This document shows, piece after piece, positions 25,525-33,786 of a stretch of 51,663 bases of DNA. Position 1 is the stretch's first letter; each line of letters begins with the position of its first letter. The notes under the pieces were generated by a model, which ran no database searches, was not told the DNA's origin, and saw nothing but the letters and a program-made list of their open reading frames with translations. The DNA lies in assembly GCF_000308375.1 (NCBI RefSeq), contig NZ_BAFQ01000041.1, positions 1 through 51,663 on the forward strand, written 5' to 3'. Both the position numbers and the translations under genes were made by a program. The stretch is from Nocardia aobensis NBRC 100429 (GTDB lineage Bacteria; Actinomycetota; Actinomycetes; Mycobacteriales; Mycobacteriaceae).

Positions 25525-27313
25525 GTGAGCGAACATCAACAGCCCGCGCGGACCCTGTGCGCGGCCTTTCAACGGACGGCCGCGCGTTGTTCCGACCGCA
25601 TCGCGCTGCGCGGTCCGACGGGAACACCGTCATTGACCTGGCGCGACTACGCCGCGCGAGTGCGGGCGATCGCGACGGGTTCGGCCGCCTGCCATGTCCG
25701 CCCCGGCGACACGGTTGCCCTCATGCTGACCAACATTCCGGAATTTCACCTCGCGGATACGGCCGTCCTCCATGCCGGCGCGGTGCCGTTCTCGATCTAC
25801 AACACCTTTGCCCCCGAACAGATCTCCCACCTGTTCGACAACGCCGGAAACCGTGTGGTGATCACGGAGTCGAACTTCCTGGAGACGATCCGGGCCGCCG
25901 ACCCCCAGGGCCGCATCGAGCTGATCGTCTGCGTGGACGGTCCGGCCGACGGCTGTCTCACCCTCGACGAACTGGCCGCGCTGCCCGATCCGGATTTCGA
26001 CTTCGACGCCACCTGGCAGGCAGTCGACGAGAATGCGCTGGCGACGATCGTCTACACCTCGGGCACCACCGGACCACCCAAGGGCGTCGAGCTGACCCAC
26101 GCGAACCTGCTGGCCGAATTCGCGGCGGTGGAGTCCTTGCTGCCGGTCGGGCCCGACGATCGGGTGGTGTCGTATCTGCCCGACGCGCACCTGGCCAACC
26201 GGGCGTTCTGCCACTACAACAACATCGTCGAGGGTGTGCAGATCACGACGGTCGCGGATCCGAAACAGCTGATCGAGGTTCTGCCGCAGGTGCGGCCGAC
26301 GCTGTTCCTCGCGGTGCCGGCCATCTGGTACAAGATCAAGTCCGGCATCGAAGGGGTTGTGGCACAGCGGGATCCGGTCACGCGCCGGATTCTCGAGCAC
26401 GCCATCGGCGTCGGTACGGAGGTGGCTCGGCGGCGCAGTGATCGGCGGCCGATTCCGTTGCCGCTGCGGGTGCGGCACGAAATCGTGCAACGGACCGTAC
26501 TGCGGGCGCTTCGCGCGCGCATGGGTTTGGACGAGGTGCGTGCCGCATTGAGCGGCGCGGCGCCCATCGCCCCGGATGCGATGGCGTTCATCCTCGGTTT
26601 GGGCCTGACCGTGTGCGAAGCGTGGGGGGATGACCGAGACGTCGGCGGGCGCCACGGCCAATCCGCCCGACGCCATCCGCATCGGCACCGTCGGAAAACC
26701 GCTGCCCGGCGCCGAGGTCACCGTGGCCGACGACGGTGAACTGCTGGTCCGCGGTCCCCTGGTGATGCGGGGATACCGCAACGATCCCGTCCGAACCGCG
26801 GAAGTCCTCGACAGCGACGGCTGGCTGCACACCGGCGATATCGGCGCCATCGGCGCCGACGGTTACGTGCGTATCGTCGATCGCAAGAAGGAGTTGATCA
26901 TCAACGCGGCGGGCAAGAACATGTCGCCGTCGAATATCGAAGGCGCCGTGCGGGTCTCGTGTCCGCTGGTCGGCACGGTCGTCGCGATCGGCGACAACCG
27001 CAAGTATGTGACCGCCCTGCTCACCCTCGATCCCGACGCCTGCGCCGCCGTGCGCCCGGACGGCGCCGATTCGGCGTTGCCGTCGGCCGATACGGCGCGG
27101 TTGACCGCCGATCCGGGACTGCGTGCCGCCGTGGACGCCGGAATCGCGGCCGCGAACGCGCGGCTGGCGCGGGTCGAGCAGATCAAGCGCTACACCATCC
27201 TGCCGACGGTGTGGGAACCCGGTGGTGACGAACTGACCCCGAAGATGTCGCTGAAACGGAAGGCGATCAGCGAGAAGTACGCCGCCGAGATCGACGCCAT
27301 GTACCGGGATTGA
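25525..27313 (+). pseudogene. long-chain acyl-CoA synthetase (AMP-binding), frameshifted
   Basis: Together the two reading frames make a normal acyl-CoA synthetase (FadD type) of about 595 residues. Frame 1 (from the GTG at 25525) includes the AMP-binding motif IVYTSGTTGPPKGVELTH near residue 174. It reads through to VCEAWG, where family members continue MTETSAG. That continuation appears in the +1 frame from 26630, with GWLHTGDIGAIGADGYVRIV and DRKKELIINAAGKNMSP. The shift falls in a run of six G (26624-26629); five would restore the frame. It could be a recent null mutation, a sequencing error in a homopolymer, or a start of a separate C-terminal fragment at the ATG at 26630. An intact enzyme would activate the operon's acid substrate. 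Confidence 0.8.
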
Positions 27314-27317
27314 TGGC

Positions 27318-27361
27318 GGCCGGCGGATCGGCGCCGAGGGGTTCGAACCGATCCGCCGGCC
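27318..27361. terminator. bidirectional hairpin terminator
   Basis: Perfect 14-base arms, ggccggcggatcgg (27318-27331) and ccgatccgccggcc (27348-27361), enclose a 16-base loop and are followed by ttt. It sits in the 52-base gap between the convergent acyl-CoA synthetase and hydrolase genes and can serve both. Confidence 0.85.
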
Positions 27362-27365
27362 TTTC

Positions 27366-28220
27366 TCACACCGCCCGCAGACGCGTGCGGCTGGCATAGA
27401 CGTGCTCGGCGATGAGGGTCGCGATGCGGTCGGGAGCCTCCAGCATCGGGACATGCCCCACGCCGTGCACCAGGATGCGGTCCGCCGTCTCGGGCAGTTC
27501 CCGCAGAAAACGCTTGGCGTACATGCGATTCGGGATGATCCGGTCGTATTCGCACATCAGCAGCCGCACCGGCGTCCGCACCGTGGACAGATCATCGAGG
27601 ACGGCCATCCGCAAACCACTGGCAATCAGGGGCAGCATGGCCGCGCAGTGGGTTGCCGACATGATCGCCGCCTCCACCCCGCGCCGGGGCGCCGCGGCGA
27701 CGTTCTTGCTCAGCAGCATGGCGGTGGCACGCCGGACCGGCGCGCTGAACCGGATCGAGGCGGGCAGCCGCTTGCCGATTTCCACGATGGGCACCAACGT
27801 CAGGAACTCGAGCCCCACGCGCAGCTGGGCCAGCGACGGATTGTGCCATCCACCTGCGGGTGCGATGGCGGTGAGGGTGCGGGCCCGGCCGCGGCGGGCC
27901 AATTCGAAGCCGACCCAGCCGCCGAGCGAGTTGCCCGCTATATGGCAGGTGCGCCAGCCCAATTCGTCGAGCTGTTCCTCGACCCGGTCGGCGAGCAGAT
28001 TCACGTCGATGTACCAGCCACTGAGGTCGGAGCCGCCCCAATGCCCGGCGAAGGCCGGAGCGAACACCTCGCAAGTAGCGGACAATCGGGACGCGACGTC
28101 CTCCCAGCAGTGCGGCGACATGAGAAAACCGTGCAACAGCAGCAGGGGATCACCCGATCCGGTGTGCAGGGCTGTCATCGGCGCAAGGGAGGTGGCGGGT
28201 TGGGTGGTGCCGGACGTCAT
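27366..28220 (-). CDS. alpha/beta hydrolase
   Basis: This 284-residue alpha/beta-hydrolase has DPLLLLHGFLMSPHCWEDVA near residue 25. The nucleophile elbow is CHIAGNSLGGWVGFELARRG near residue 92. RLLMCEYDRIIPNRM carries the acid, and HGVGHVPMLEAPDRI the His. The ATG at 28220 follows ggaaggg; an upstream ATG at 28298 would add 26 residues without a ribosome site. It is a monocistronic leftward gene, divergent from exonuclease III and ended by the 14-bp hairpin. The substrate cannot be told. Confidence 0.85.
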   Translation of the reverse strand: MTSGTTQPATSLAPMTALHTGSGDPLLLLHGFLMSPHCWEDVASRLSATCEVFAPAFAGHWGGSDLSGWYIDVNLLADRVEEQLDELGWRTCHIAGNSLGGWVGFELARRGRARTLTAIAPAGGWHNPSLAQLRVGLEFLTLVPIVEIGKRLPASIRFSAPVRRATAMLLSKNVAAAPRRGVEAAIMSATHCAAMLPLIASGLRMAVLDDLSTVRTPVRLLMCEYDRIIPNRMYAKRFLRELPETADRILVHGVGHVPMLEAPDRIATLIAEHVYASRTRLRAV

Positions 28221-28312
28221 CGTCGTCACCCCTTCCGAATCGGTGGCGGCCTGCTCGGCGTGGCCGCGATGTCCGCGAGGACGGGTTGATTCCCGCATTG
28301 TACGGTCGATAC

Positions 28313-29101
28313 GTGGCCAGCATCATCAGTTCCGTCAACGTCAATGGCATACGCGCAGCTACCGGCAAGACCGGGAAGGGGATGCTCGAATGGCTCGCAG
28401 TGACCGAGGCCGACATCATCTGCCTGCAGGAGACCCGGGCAACCGATGAGCAGACCCGCAAGGCGCTGGCCTCGGTCCTCGACGCCGGATGGTTCCTCGC
28501 CCACGCCGAGCCGGGAGCCAAGGGTCGCGCCGGAGTGGGGATTCTGTCGCGCCGCGAGCCCACGCGCGTGCGAATCGGCTTCGGCAGCACCGAATTCGAC
28601 GGCGTCGGCCGCTACGTGGAGGCAGACTTCGACGACGTGACGGTCGCGAGCGTCTACGTGCACACCGGTGAGGCCGACACTCCCATGCAGGACGAGAAAT
28701 ATCGTTTCCTCGGCGAACTGGGCGCGCATATGAAGGCACAGACCCGCGACTTCGTGATCTGCGGCGACTGGAACGTCGCGCACACCGAACTCGACATCAA
28801 GAACTGGAAGGGCAACGTCAAGAACTCCGGCTTCCTACCCGGCGAGCGGGCCTGGATCGACGAGATGCTGGCCGCCGGCTATGTCGACGTGGTCCGCCAA
28901 CTCCACCCGGGCGTGCCCGGCCCCTACAGCTGGTGGTCCTACCGCGGCCGCGCCTACGACAACGACGCCGGGTGGCGAATCGATTACCACCTCGCGCGCG
29001 GCGCGATCGCCGGCCGCGCGAAGCAGGCTGTGGTGGAGCGCGCCCCCGAGTACGCGCTCCGCTGGTCGGACCACGCCCCGGTCACAGTCCAATACCGCTG
29101 A
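28313..29101 (+). CDS. xthA: exodeoxyribonuclease III
   Basis: This 262-residue AP endonuclease/3'-exonuclease belongs to the ExoIII/EEP family and acts in base excision repair. Motifs seen are ISSVNVNGIRAA near the start, ADIICLQETRA with the metal-binding Glu near residue 37, ICGDWNVAHTELDI near 147, and the closing RWSDHAPVTVQY with the catalytic His. The GTG at 28313 lies seven bases after a good -10 (tacggt, 28301-28306), so the mRNA may be leaderless. A hairpin follows the stop. Confidence 0.95.
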   Translation: MASIISSVNVNGIRAATGKTGKGMLEWLAVTEADIICLQETRATDEQTRKALASVLDAGWFLAHAEPGAKGRAGVGILSRREPTRVRIGFGSTEFDGVGRYVEADFDDVTVASVYVHTGEADTPMQDEKYRFLGELGAHMKAQTRDFVICGDWNVAHTELDIKNWKGNVKNSGFLPGERAWIDEMLAAGYVDVVRQLHPGVPGPYSWWSYRGRAYDNDAGWRIDYHLARGAIAGRAKQAVVERAPEYALRWSDHAPVTVQYR

Positions 29102-29115
29102 ACCTCGATCGACCG

Positions 29116-29140
29116 CGGTGCGGACGTAGTGTCCGCACCG
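29116..29140 (+). terminator. hairpin terminator after exonuclease III
   Basis: Perfect 10-base arms, cggtgcggac and gtccgcaccg, enclose a 5-base loop (gtagt) 14 bases after the stop codon. There is no T-run. It lies about 65 bases from the end of the convergent XRE gene and might serve both. Confidence 0.7.
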
Positions 29141-29207
29141 GAGGGGCTTCGCCCCGATTCGGCCTGGCGTTCGTCTATATCCGACAACTCCGCGGCTCAT
29201 GGCACGG

Positions 29208-30044
29208 TTAAGGCGTACGGGCGTCGAGCGCCTTACGGATTAGGTCTCGTGCTGCTTCACCGGTTGCGGACTGAGCGGCCAGCACGTCGAACGCTCGGGC
29301 GTAGATCGCGATTTCTCGCGGTTGCGTAATCGTCAGCTCCGCCGTGATGCCTTCTACCGTGACCATGTGCGAGTCGAACATGACGAAGTTCGTCGTCTGC
29401 ATCGGCGGGCCTGCTTGCGCCGGAACGATTCCGAGCCGAACTCGGGAGAGGCCGATTACCGCCATCAGCCTGTCCAACTGCCCAACCATTACGGCGTAGG
29501 TGCCAACCGAGGTATATAAAGCTTGCTCAGCGATGATTATGTGAAAGCGCCGTTCACCTTTGTACAGGTACTGCTGACGTTCCAGCCGCTTGGAGACCGC
29601 CTCGTCCACGTCGTCAGGAAGGCGATAGAAAGCGACTGAATGCCTCAGGATGGCTTCGGCGTACTCGGCAGTCTGAAGAATGCCGGGAACCACGACCGGC
29701 TGATAGATCCTCATCAGCTTTGAGCGCTCAGCGAGCCTGGCCGACCTCTGCTGTCCCCGCTTCAGCCCCGCCGCGTGCTGACGCCGGTACTCCATATACG
29801 CGGCATCTATGTTGTGGACCGTCGCCAGCAGGTCTTCGAGTTGATCACCTGCGTCCGTGTGGGTGCAGTAGGCGCGAATGTCGGCGTCGGACGGCGTGAC
29901 TCTGCCGTACTCGAGCTTGGAGACCTTCGTTTCGTGCCAGCCGGACAGGCGCGCAAGCTCACGGCCCGAGATTCCCGCTCGTCGCCGAATCTCTCGAAGC
30001 CGCTGCCCGAGCGCCTGCCGGGCCTCATGCACGCCGTTGCTCAC
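29208..30044 (-). CDS. XRE-family regulator with DUF5753-type sensor domain
   Basis: This 278-residue protein has an N-terminal helix-turn-helix of the Xre type at residues 8-60 (LGQRLREIRRRAGISGRELA, then RLSGWHETKVSKLEYG). A DUF5753-like C-terminal domain follows, with IYQPVVVPGILQTAEYAEAI and later YTSVGTYAVMVGQLDRLMAV. This architecture is abundant in Streptomyces and Nocardia, often next to a small partner gene. The GTG at 30044 overlaps the DUF6879 stop by four bases (GTGA). It is the last gene of a leftward three-gene operon. Confidence 0.88.
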   Translation of the reverse strand: MSNGVHEARQALGQRLREIRRRAGISGRELARLSGWHETKVSKLEYGRVTPSDADIRAYCTHTDAGDQLEDLLATVHNIDAAYMEYRRQHAAGLKRGQQRSARLAERSKLMRIYQPVVVPGILQTAEYAEAILRHSVAFYRLPDDVDEAVSKRLERQQYLYKGERRFHIIIAEQALYTSVGTYAVMVGQLDRLMAVIGLSRVRLGIVPAQAGPPMQTTNFVMFDSHMVTVEGITAELTITQPREIAIYARAFDVLAAQSATGEAARDLIRKALDARTP

Positions 30045-30565
30045 CTCCGAACGTCTACCGCATATTCGGTGTACGGCGTAGCGAGTTGCCACAGCCGTGC
30101 TTTCACCTGTCGGCATCGGTCGACAATCCACGGGTCGCTGGTTAGAGCCGAAGCTCCGGCCGCACGGCCGTTCTCGTCGACGAGGTTGAACACCACCCGT
30201 TCGTCATCCAGCAGCCAGAAGTCATCTGCGGGCACCGCTCCTGCGAGATGCCGGGGCAAGTACCGAATATCTTCACCCGCTTCAATATTCAGCGCAGTAA
30301 GCGTGAGCGACCACCGTTGGTAATCTACGTGCGGAACGGTGACGACGCGGACGCGGGTCACGCGCACACCCCTGCCGGTTGTCTCACGGACGAGCTGTCC
30401 CCACGATTCGAACCAGGCATTGTCGTCCGGCTCACCGTTCAGGAACCGCCGCAGCGGTTCCGATTCGTTGGGTACCGCATAGGTGTCCCTGACCTCGAGG
30501 TGAAACGCTTCCCGCTGGCACTGCCCGAACAGATCAGGCCACGGATCGCCGTGAAGCAGTTGCAC
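30041..30565 (-). CDS. DUF6879 family protein
   Basis: This 174-residue protein starts MQLLHGDPWPDLFGQCQREA. It has the typical DUF6879 features: an early FHLEVRDTY, then a Trp-rich middle (AWFESWGQLVRETTGRG), RVRVVTVPHVDYQRWSL, and the acidic DDFWLLDDERVVFNL. The family is found in actinomycetes beside XRE/DUF5753 regulators; its biochemical function is not known. The GTG start lies within the 3' end of the upstream gene (32-base overlap), and the stop overlaps the regulator start, so the three genes are tightly coupled. Confidence 0.8.
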   Translation of the reverse strand: MQLLHGDPWPDLFGQCQREAFHLEVRDTYAVPNESEPLRRFLNGEPDDNAWFESWGQLVRETTGRGVRVTRVRVVTVPHVDYQRWSLTLTALNIEAGEDIRYLPRHLAGAVPADDFWLLDDERVVFNLVDENGRAAGASALTSDPWIVDRCRQVKARLWQLATPYTEYAVDVRR

Positions 30566-30875
30566 CGTAGAACGTCCTTTCTGCCTTCGGGACTTCGATA
30601 GCCGTCTCGTCGGTCTCGATCATCATCTGGTCCAGCGTCTCACGGTCGGTGATCGGGTGACCCGACACGAGGAACGTGCCCCGGCCAGTGTCGGTCAAGG
30701 GGGTACCGACGAACGTGTCGGGTTCCAGGAAGCCGAGCAGCAGGTGGGGGATCTCCACCGTCTCCGGCCGGTCGGTCACCCATCCGATAATTGCGTAACT
30801 GGCCTGGTCAGTGGCGTAGAGAGTCGGGCAATCGTTGGTCCCCGAACCGCCTTTACCAAGGAAACGCAAGAGCAT
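30534..30875 (-). CDS. small conserved partner protein of the DUF6879/XRE module
   Basis: This 113-residue protein starts MLLRFLGKGGSGTNDCPTLY. It contains ATDQASYAIIGWVTD, VEIPHLLLGFLEPDTF and GRGTFLVSGHPITDRETLDQ. I know this type only as a hypothetical protein that travels ahead of DUF6879 and XRE genes in Streptomyces and Nocardia. It has no membrane segment or catalytic motif I can name. It is the first gene of the leftward operon. The A+T-rich region before it (30876-31031) should contain its promoter and that of the divergent small-gene chain. Confidence 0.65.
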   Translation of the reverse strand: MLLRFLGKGGSGTNDCPTLYATDQASYAIIGWVTDRPETVEIPHLLLGFLEPDTFVGTPLTDTGRGTFLVSGHPITDRETLDQMMIETDETAIEVPKAERTFYGATASRRSVA

Positions 30876-31031
30876 AGTCAGCTCCGTATCTGCTTGTATG
30901 CACGGACTTTCCGAACCAATCCCGATGATTCCTCGAGTTTGTCCGCTTGACTAGCACTTCACTAAATATGAGCAAGTTTTATCAAACCTGTAGACCGAGT
31001 CCGTGGCCAGTTCCTACCGTTCCGACTGAGC

Positions 31032-31069
31032 CCCGGCATCGGGTCGAAGCCGACTTCCCCGATGCCGGG
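31032..31069 (+). promoter_or_regulatory. leader hairpin before the small-gene chain
   Basis: Perfect 12-base arms, cccggcatcggg (31032-31043) and cccgatgccggg (31058-31069), enclose a 14-base loop. The hairpin ends 30 bases before the ATG at 31100 and would lie in its 5' leader. It may be an attenuator, a terminator of an upstream transcript or a structured RNA. There is no T-run, so the role is open. Confidence 0.5.
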
Positions 31070-31099
31070 TGCTATTCCAAGCGACGATGGGGAGACGAT

Positions 31100-31315
31100 A
31101 TGGATGCAGAGGTCTGCGCTGATGAGCTATCACTCAGCTGCACAAGGCTTTACACCTTTCCAGGTGGAGTGCTGGAGGTGCAGGCGTATCCCGGAGACCA
31201 ACCGGGTGTCGGTGTGTATCTGGAGTACCGGCAGTCGTGCAACAGCGCTCGGGCATTCGGTCCAGTCGAGGCCGAACGGCTCGGTGCGGCGGACATCGAC
31301 GCGGAGGGCGCCTGA
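31100..31315 (+). CDS. small acidic hypothetical protein
   Basis: This 71-residue protein starts MDAEVCADELSLSCTRLYTF. It is acidic, with a central stretch GVLEVQAYPGDQPGVGVYLE that looks like a small beta-sheet, and three Cys. A ggggag ribosome site lies six bases before the ATG. A longer in-frame start exists upstream but would run through the leader hairpin. Its TGA overlaps the next ATG. I do not recognise it. Confidence 0.6.
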   Translation: MDAEVCADELSLSCTRLYTFPGGVLEVQAYPGDQPGVGVYLEYRQSCNSARAFGPVEAERLGAADIDAEGA

Positions 31316-31389
31316 TGGGGCTGTTCATAGCTTTCGCGGTGCCCTCGGTGGCGTTCTTGGCGGTGCTCTTCTGGCCCCGAAAGCAGTGA
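31315..31389 (+). CDS. 24-residue single-TM peptide
   Basis: The ATG is part of TGATG shared with the preceding stop. The peptide MGLFIAFAVPSVAFLAVLFW plus PRKQ is one hydrophobic helix with a short positive tail, probably inserted with its C-terminus in the cytoplasm. The next gene begins six bases after its stop. Its position within an overlapping chain and its membrane-helix composition support a real micro-protein; its function is unknown. Confidence 0.5.
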   Translation: MGLFIAFAVPSVAFLAVLFWPRKQ

Positions 31390-31395
31390 AGAGAG

Positions 31396-31548
31396 ATGCT
31401 CGGCGAACGCAGGAAGCCGGGAACCCGCATGGTCCGCGAACTGGCTACCGGCGCGAAGGCGGAGCTGTTGCCGGTAGAGGTGATCAGGCGGTTCCGCGAC
31501 GCCCTCAAATCCGCAAGTGACAACCGAAAATCTCAGGGGGATAGATGA
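31396..31548 (+). CDS. 50-residue basic hypothetical protein
   Basis: The ATG follows gaagag by two bases. The protein starts MLGERRKPGTRMVRELATGA and contains LLPVEVIRRFRDALKSASDN. It is basic and helical, with no membrane segment. Its TGA overlaps the next ATG by four bases (ATGA). I recognise no family. It may be a nucleic-acid-binding or regulatory micro-protein, a guess from charge only. Confidence 0.5.
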   Translation: MLGERRKPGTRMVRELATGAKAELLPVEVIRRFRDALKSASDNRKSQGDR

Positions 31549-31963
31549 ATACGCGATCGAGTCTCGTCTTCGCTGCGGCGCTCATCGGCATAATTCCGGC
31601 GCTCACCCTCGGTGTCGGTCTCGCTCATGCCGACGCTTAACGGCAGGACGGCCCAGTGACGCTGTAGGTGTGGGGGGAAGGGCTGACTGTGTACAAAGTG
31701 GTTACGACGCTTGCCCTGGCGCACGGCTACAGCGGGAACCTTCAGGCGTACTACCTGATCGTGCCTCCGGGCGGCAACGCTGCGAAGGCTGAGAAGAAGT
31801 GCAGCGAGCATGTGTTCGAGGGGCCGTTGCGACCGGGTGTGCCCGAGATTCCTACGGTCCGACGGGTGGGTTCCTGGACGGTACCCAGCTGTGTGCGGGC
31901 TGGTGGGACCCGCTGGGACACCTCACTATTCCGGGGTATCCGTGTGTGAGGATTCATTCGTGA
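31545..31963 (+). pseudogene. decayed small secreted protein gene
   Basis: The ATG (overlapping the preceding stop) opens a perfect Sec signal peptide, MNTRSSLVFAAALIGIIPAL then TLGVGLAHADA, but a TAA follows at once. The same frame continues RQDGPVTL, a TAG, and then VWGEGLTVYKVVTTLALAHG and YSGNLQAYYLIVPPGGNAAK. After about 31830 the sense moves to another frame, GPTGGFLDGTQLCAGWWDPL then GHLTIPGYPCV. That frame's TGA (31961-31963) overlaps the next gene's GTG. So an exported protein of roughly 135 residues with paired Cys has been broken by two stops and a shift. Alternatively the 31-codon signal-peptide ORF alone is expressed. Confidence 0.6.
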
Positions 31964-32421
31964 CATCGCTCGCAGACGAGGGCTGGACGCCGGTAACCGC
32001 AGAGCGGACCGACGGTGGCTACACGTGGCGCGTGTGGTGCCACCCTGACCAGCCGGACTGGACCTATGTGGAAGCTCGCAACGAGGCCGGCCGGGTGTTC
32101 TCCGGAGGCATCGGGGGCCGAATAGAGCCGGACGAGGGGGTCCGCTTCTGGGTCGGCAAAGACGACGGTTTTCCGACCTTCGTCGGGGTTCGGTTCCCTG
32201 CCGATTTTCCTGGTATCGAGATCGAGACGACTCACCGAGTGGTGACTGTCGGTGCCGATCAGACCGAAACTCACTTCGAGATGCGGTACTACGCGATGCC
32301 GTTGGGAGAGGACGAAGAGCTGTGCGGTGTCACCGGCGGAGGTGAACGCAAGCGCTACACCCCGGCCCCGGCAATCGGTACGGGTGAGACCGGTTTCTAT
32401 CCGTCCAAGGGGGACAGGTAG
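31960..32421 (+). CDS. hypothetical protein, last gene of the small-gene chain
   Basis: This 153-residue protein starts MTSLADEGWTPVTAERTDGG. The GTG at 31960 has tgagga eight bases upstream and overlaps the upstream stop by four bases. The sequence alternates polar and aromatic residues (YTWRVWCHPDQPDWTYVEAR, then FWVGKDDGFPTFVGVRFPAD), suggesting a beta-rich cytosolic domain. It has no signal peptide. No family is recognised. It might be a partner or immunity-like protein to the decayed secreted protein, inferred from position only. Confidence 0.6.
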   Translation: MTSLADEGWTPVTAERTDGGYTWRVWCHPDQPDWTYVEARNEAGRVFSGGIGGRIEPDEGVRFWVGKDDGFPTFVGVRFPADFPGIEIETTHRVVTVGADQTETHFEMRYYAMPLGEDEELCGVTGGGERKRYTPAPAIGTGETGFYPSKGDR

Positions 32422-32745
32422 CCGTCACCCTGAACTTTTCGTGCAAACCTCCGCAAAACTGCGGCAAAAGCGCGAAAAACGGCTAGGTCTGCACGATTTG
32501 TTCACCGTTACGGGCAGCGCGAGTTATCCGGGCCTGCTGCCGATAGCTGCGGCGATGACAACTCGCCCACGTGACGCCGCATCAACCTTTCCGGACACGA
32601 CACCAGGCTGTCCCGTAGGTTTGTCTGTCGTGAACGAAGGCCGCGCTACCATCCGGCCGATGGGGGCGGCGAGTCGACTCGTCGTTCTCCCCGTCAGTGT
32701 GGACGGGACCTCCGCAAGTCCGGCAGCACCGATGAACAGGCACCG
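32422..32745. other. intergenic region before the ribonuclease gene
   Basis: These 324 bases show no convincing gene. A short hairpin ccgca-aaac-tgcgg (32451-32464) follows the preceding gene by 30 bases and may end its transcript. A perfect 12-base palindrome, cgagtcgactcg (32670-32681), lies about 65 bases before the ribonuclease start and could be an operator. Confidence 0.4.
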
Positions 32746-33258
32746 ATGAACATGTCCGACAAGAGAATTCGCATCCTGATGGTTCTGGGTGGGCTGGTGA
32801 TCGCGGCGATCGTCGCCGGGGTCCTGGGCCTGCGCGGCGGTTCCACCACGCACGACACCGCGAATTCGGTGGCGGCGACCGTGCACTCCACCAAGGCCGC
32901 GCAGTCCACCACCGCATCCGCCAAACCCGCGCCCGGCAACGGCGCCACACCCGCCGCGTCGGCGACCCGGGCGCCGGGCGTGCCCGATCGCGCCTACGCC
33001 ACCCTCGTCGAAATCGACGCCGGACGCTGGCCCGGTTCGGCGAACGCGCCGGGCACCAAGGGCGGCGATCAGTGGATGAACCGCGCCGGAACCCTGCCGA
33101 AGACCGACTCGAGCGGTAAGGCGATCAGCTATCAGGAATGGGACGTCAACCCGAAGCAACGCGGCCAGACCCGCGACGCCGAACGCATCGTGACCGGCAG
33201 CGACGGATCGGCCTACTACACCGGCGACCACTACCAGACCTTCACGAGGATGCGCTGA
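32746..33258 (+). CDS. membrane-anchored or secreted guanyl-specific ribonuclease (barnase/N1 type)
   Basis: This 170-residue protein has a positively charged N-terminus and one hydrophobic helix at about residues 9-29 (LMVLGGLVIAAIVAGVLGL), a signal peptide or anchor. A Thr/Ala/Pro-rich linker to about residue 82 is followed by a microbial RNase domain. The barnase-type catalytic residues are seen: Glu131 in YQEWDVNP, Arg147 in RDAERIV and His162 in DHYQTF. The family cleaves RNA after guanine. Its stop overlaps the barstar gene (TGATG), so inhibitor and enzyme are made together. Confidence 0.9.
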   Translation: MNMSDKRIRILMVLGGLVIAAIVAGVLGLRGGSTTHDTANSVAATVHSTKAAQSTTASAKPAPGNGATPAASATRAPGVPDRAYATLVEIDAGRWPGSANAPGTKGGDQWMNRAGTLPKTDSSGKAISYQEWDVNPKQRGQTRDAERIVTGSDGSAYYTGDHYQTFTRMR

Positions 33259-33779
33259 TGGCCGAAACCATGTCGTTGTCGCAGTTCCTGGCCCCGGCCG
33301 CCGGCTCCGATGCGGCTGCGGCGCGGCAGAACGGCCGCGCCCCCCGGGCCGCGACGGGGCCGGTCCTCGGCGCCCTCGACGTCGGCGCCGGACCGTTCAG
33401 CGGGGTGCGATTCCAGGTCCCGGACGGGTATATCGCCCGCGAGCTCCGGGGCACGAAGATGCGTACCACCGCGGGGGTTTTCGACGAATTCGCCGCCGCC
33501 CTGCAGTTCCCCTACTATTTCGGCGACAACCGCGACGCCTTCGACGAATGTCTGCGCGACCTGGACGAATTCGTCGGCGAAGCACCGGGATACGTTGTCG
33601 TGATCCGTGATTCGAGCGCGCTGCTGGCCGACCAGCGCGAGGATCTGGAATGGTTCGCCGACGCCATGACCCAGGCGGCCGAATACTGGGCCGCGCACGG
33701 CACGGTCTTCCGGGCAGTGCTGCAACAGCATCCGGCGGTGCTGTCGCCGGTCGAGCTCACCATGGCCGACCCGGCGTAA
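33258..33779 (+). CDS. barstar-family ribonuclease inhibitor
   Basis: This 173-residue protein has a polar N-terminal part of about 70 residues followed by a barstar fold. FDEFAAALQFPYYFGDNRDA near residue 78 matches the inhibitory helix that plugs the barnase active site. GYVVVIRDSSALL and the helix LEWFADAMTQAAEYW follow. Barstar-type proteins are cytosolic and protect the producer. The ATG overlaps the ribonuclease stop by one base. The N-terminal extension is not part of classical barstar (about 90 residues). Confidence 0.9.
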   Translation: MAETMSLSQFLAPAAGSDAAAARQNGRAPRAATGPVLGALDVGAGPFSGVRFQVPDGYIARELRGTKMRTTAGVFDEFAAALQFPYYFGDNRDAFDECLRDLDEFVGEAPGYVVVIRDSSALLADQREDLEWFADAMTQAAEYWAAHGTVFRAVLQQHPAVLSPVELTMADPA

Positions 33780-33786
33780 GGCGCGT

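Noticed and set aside
30946..30974. ttgact with A+T-rich downstream sequence as a promoter for the micro-gene chain
   Set aside because: No -10 hexamer lies at 16-19 bases; only the general A+T-rich divergent region is noted.
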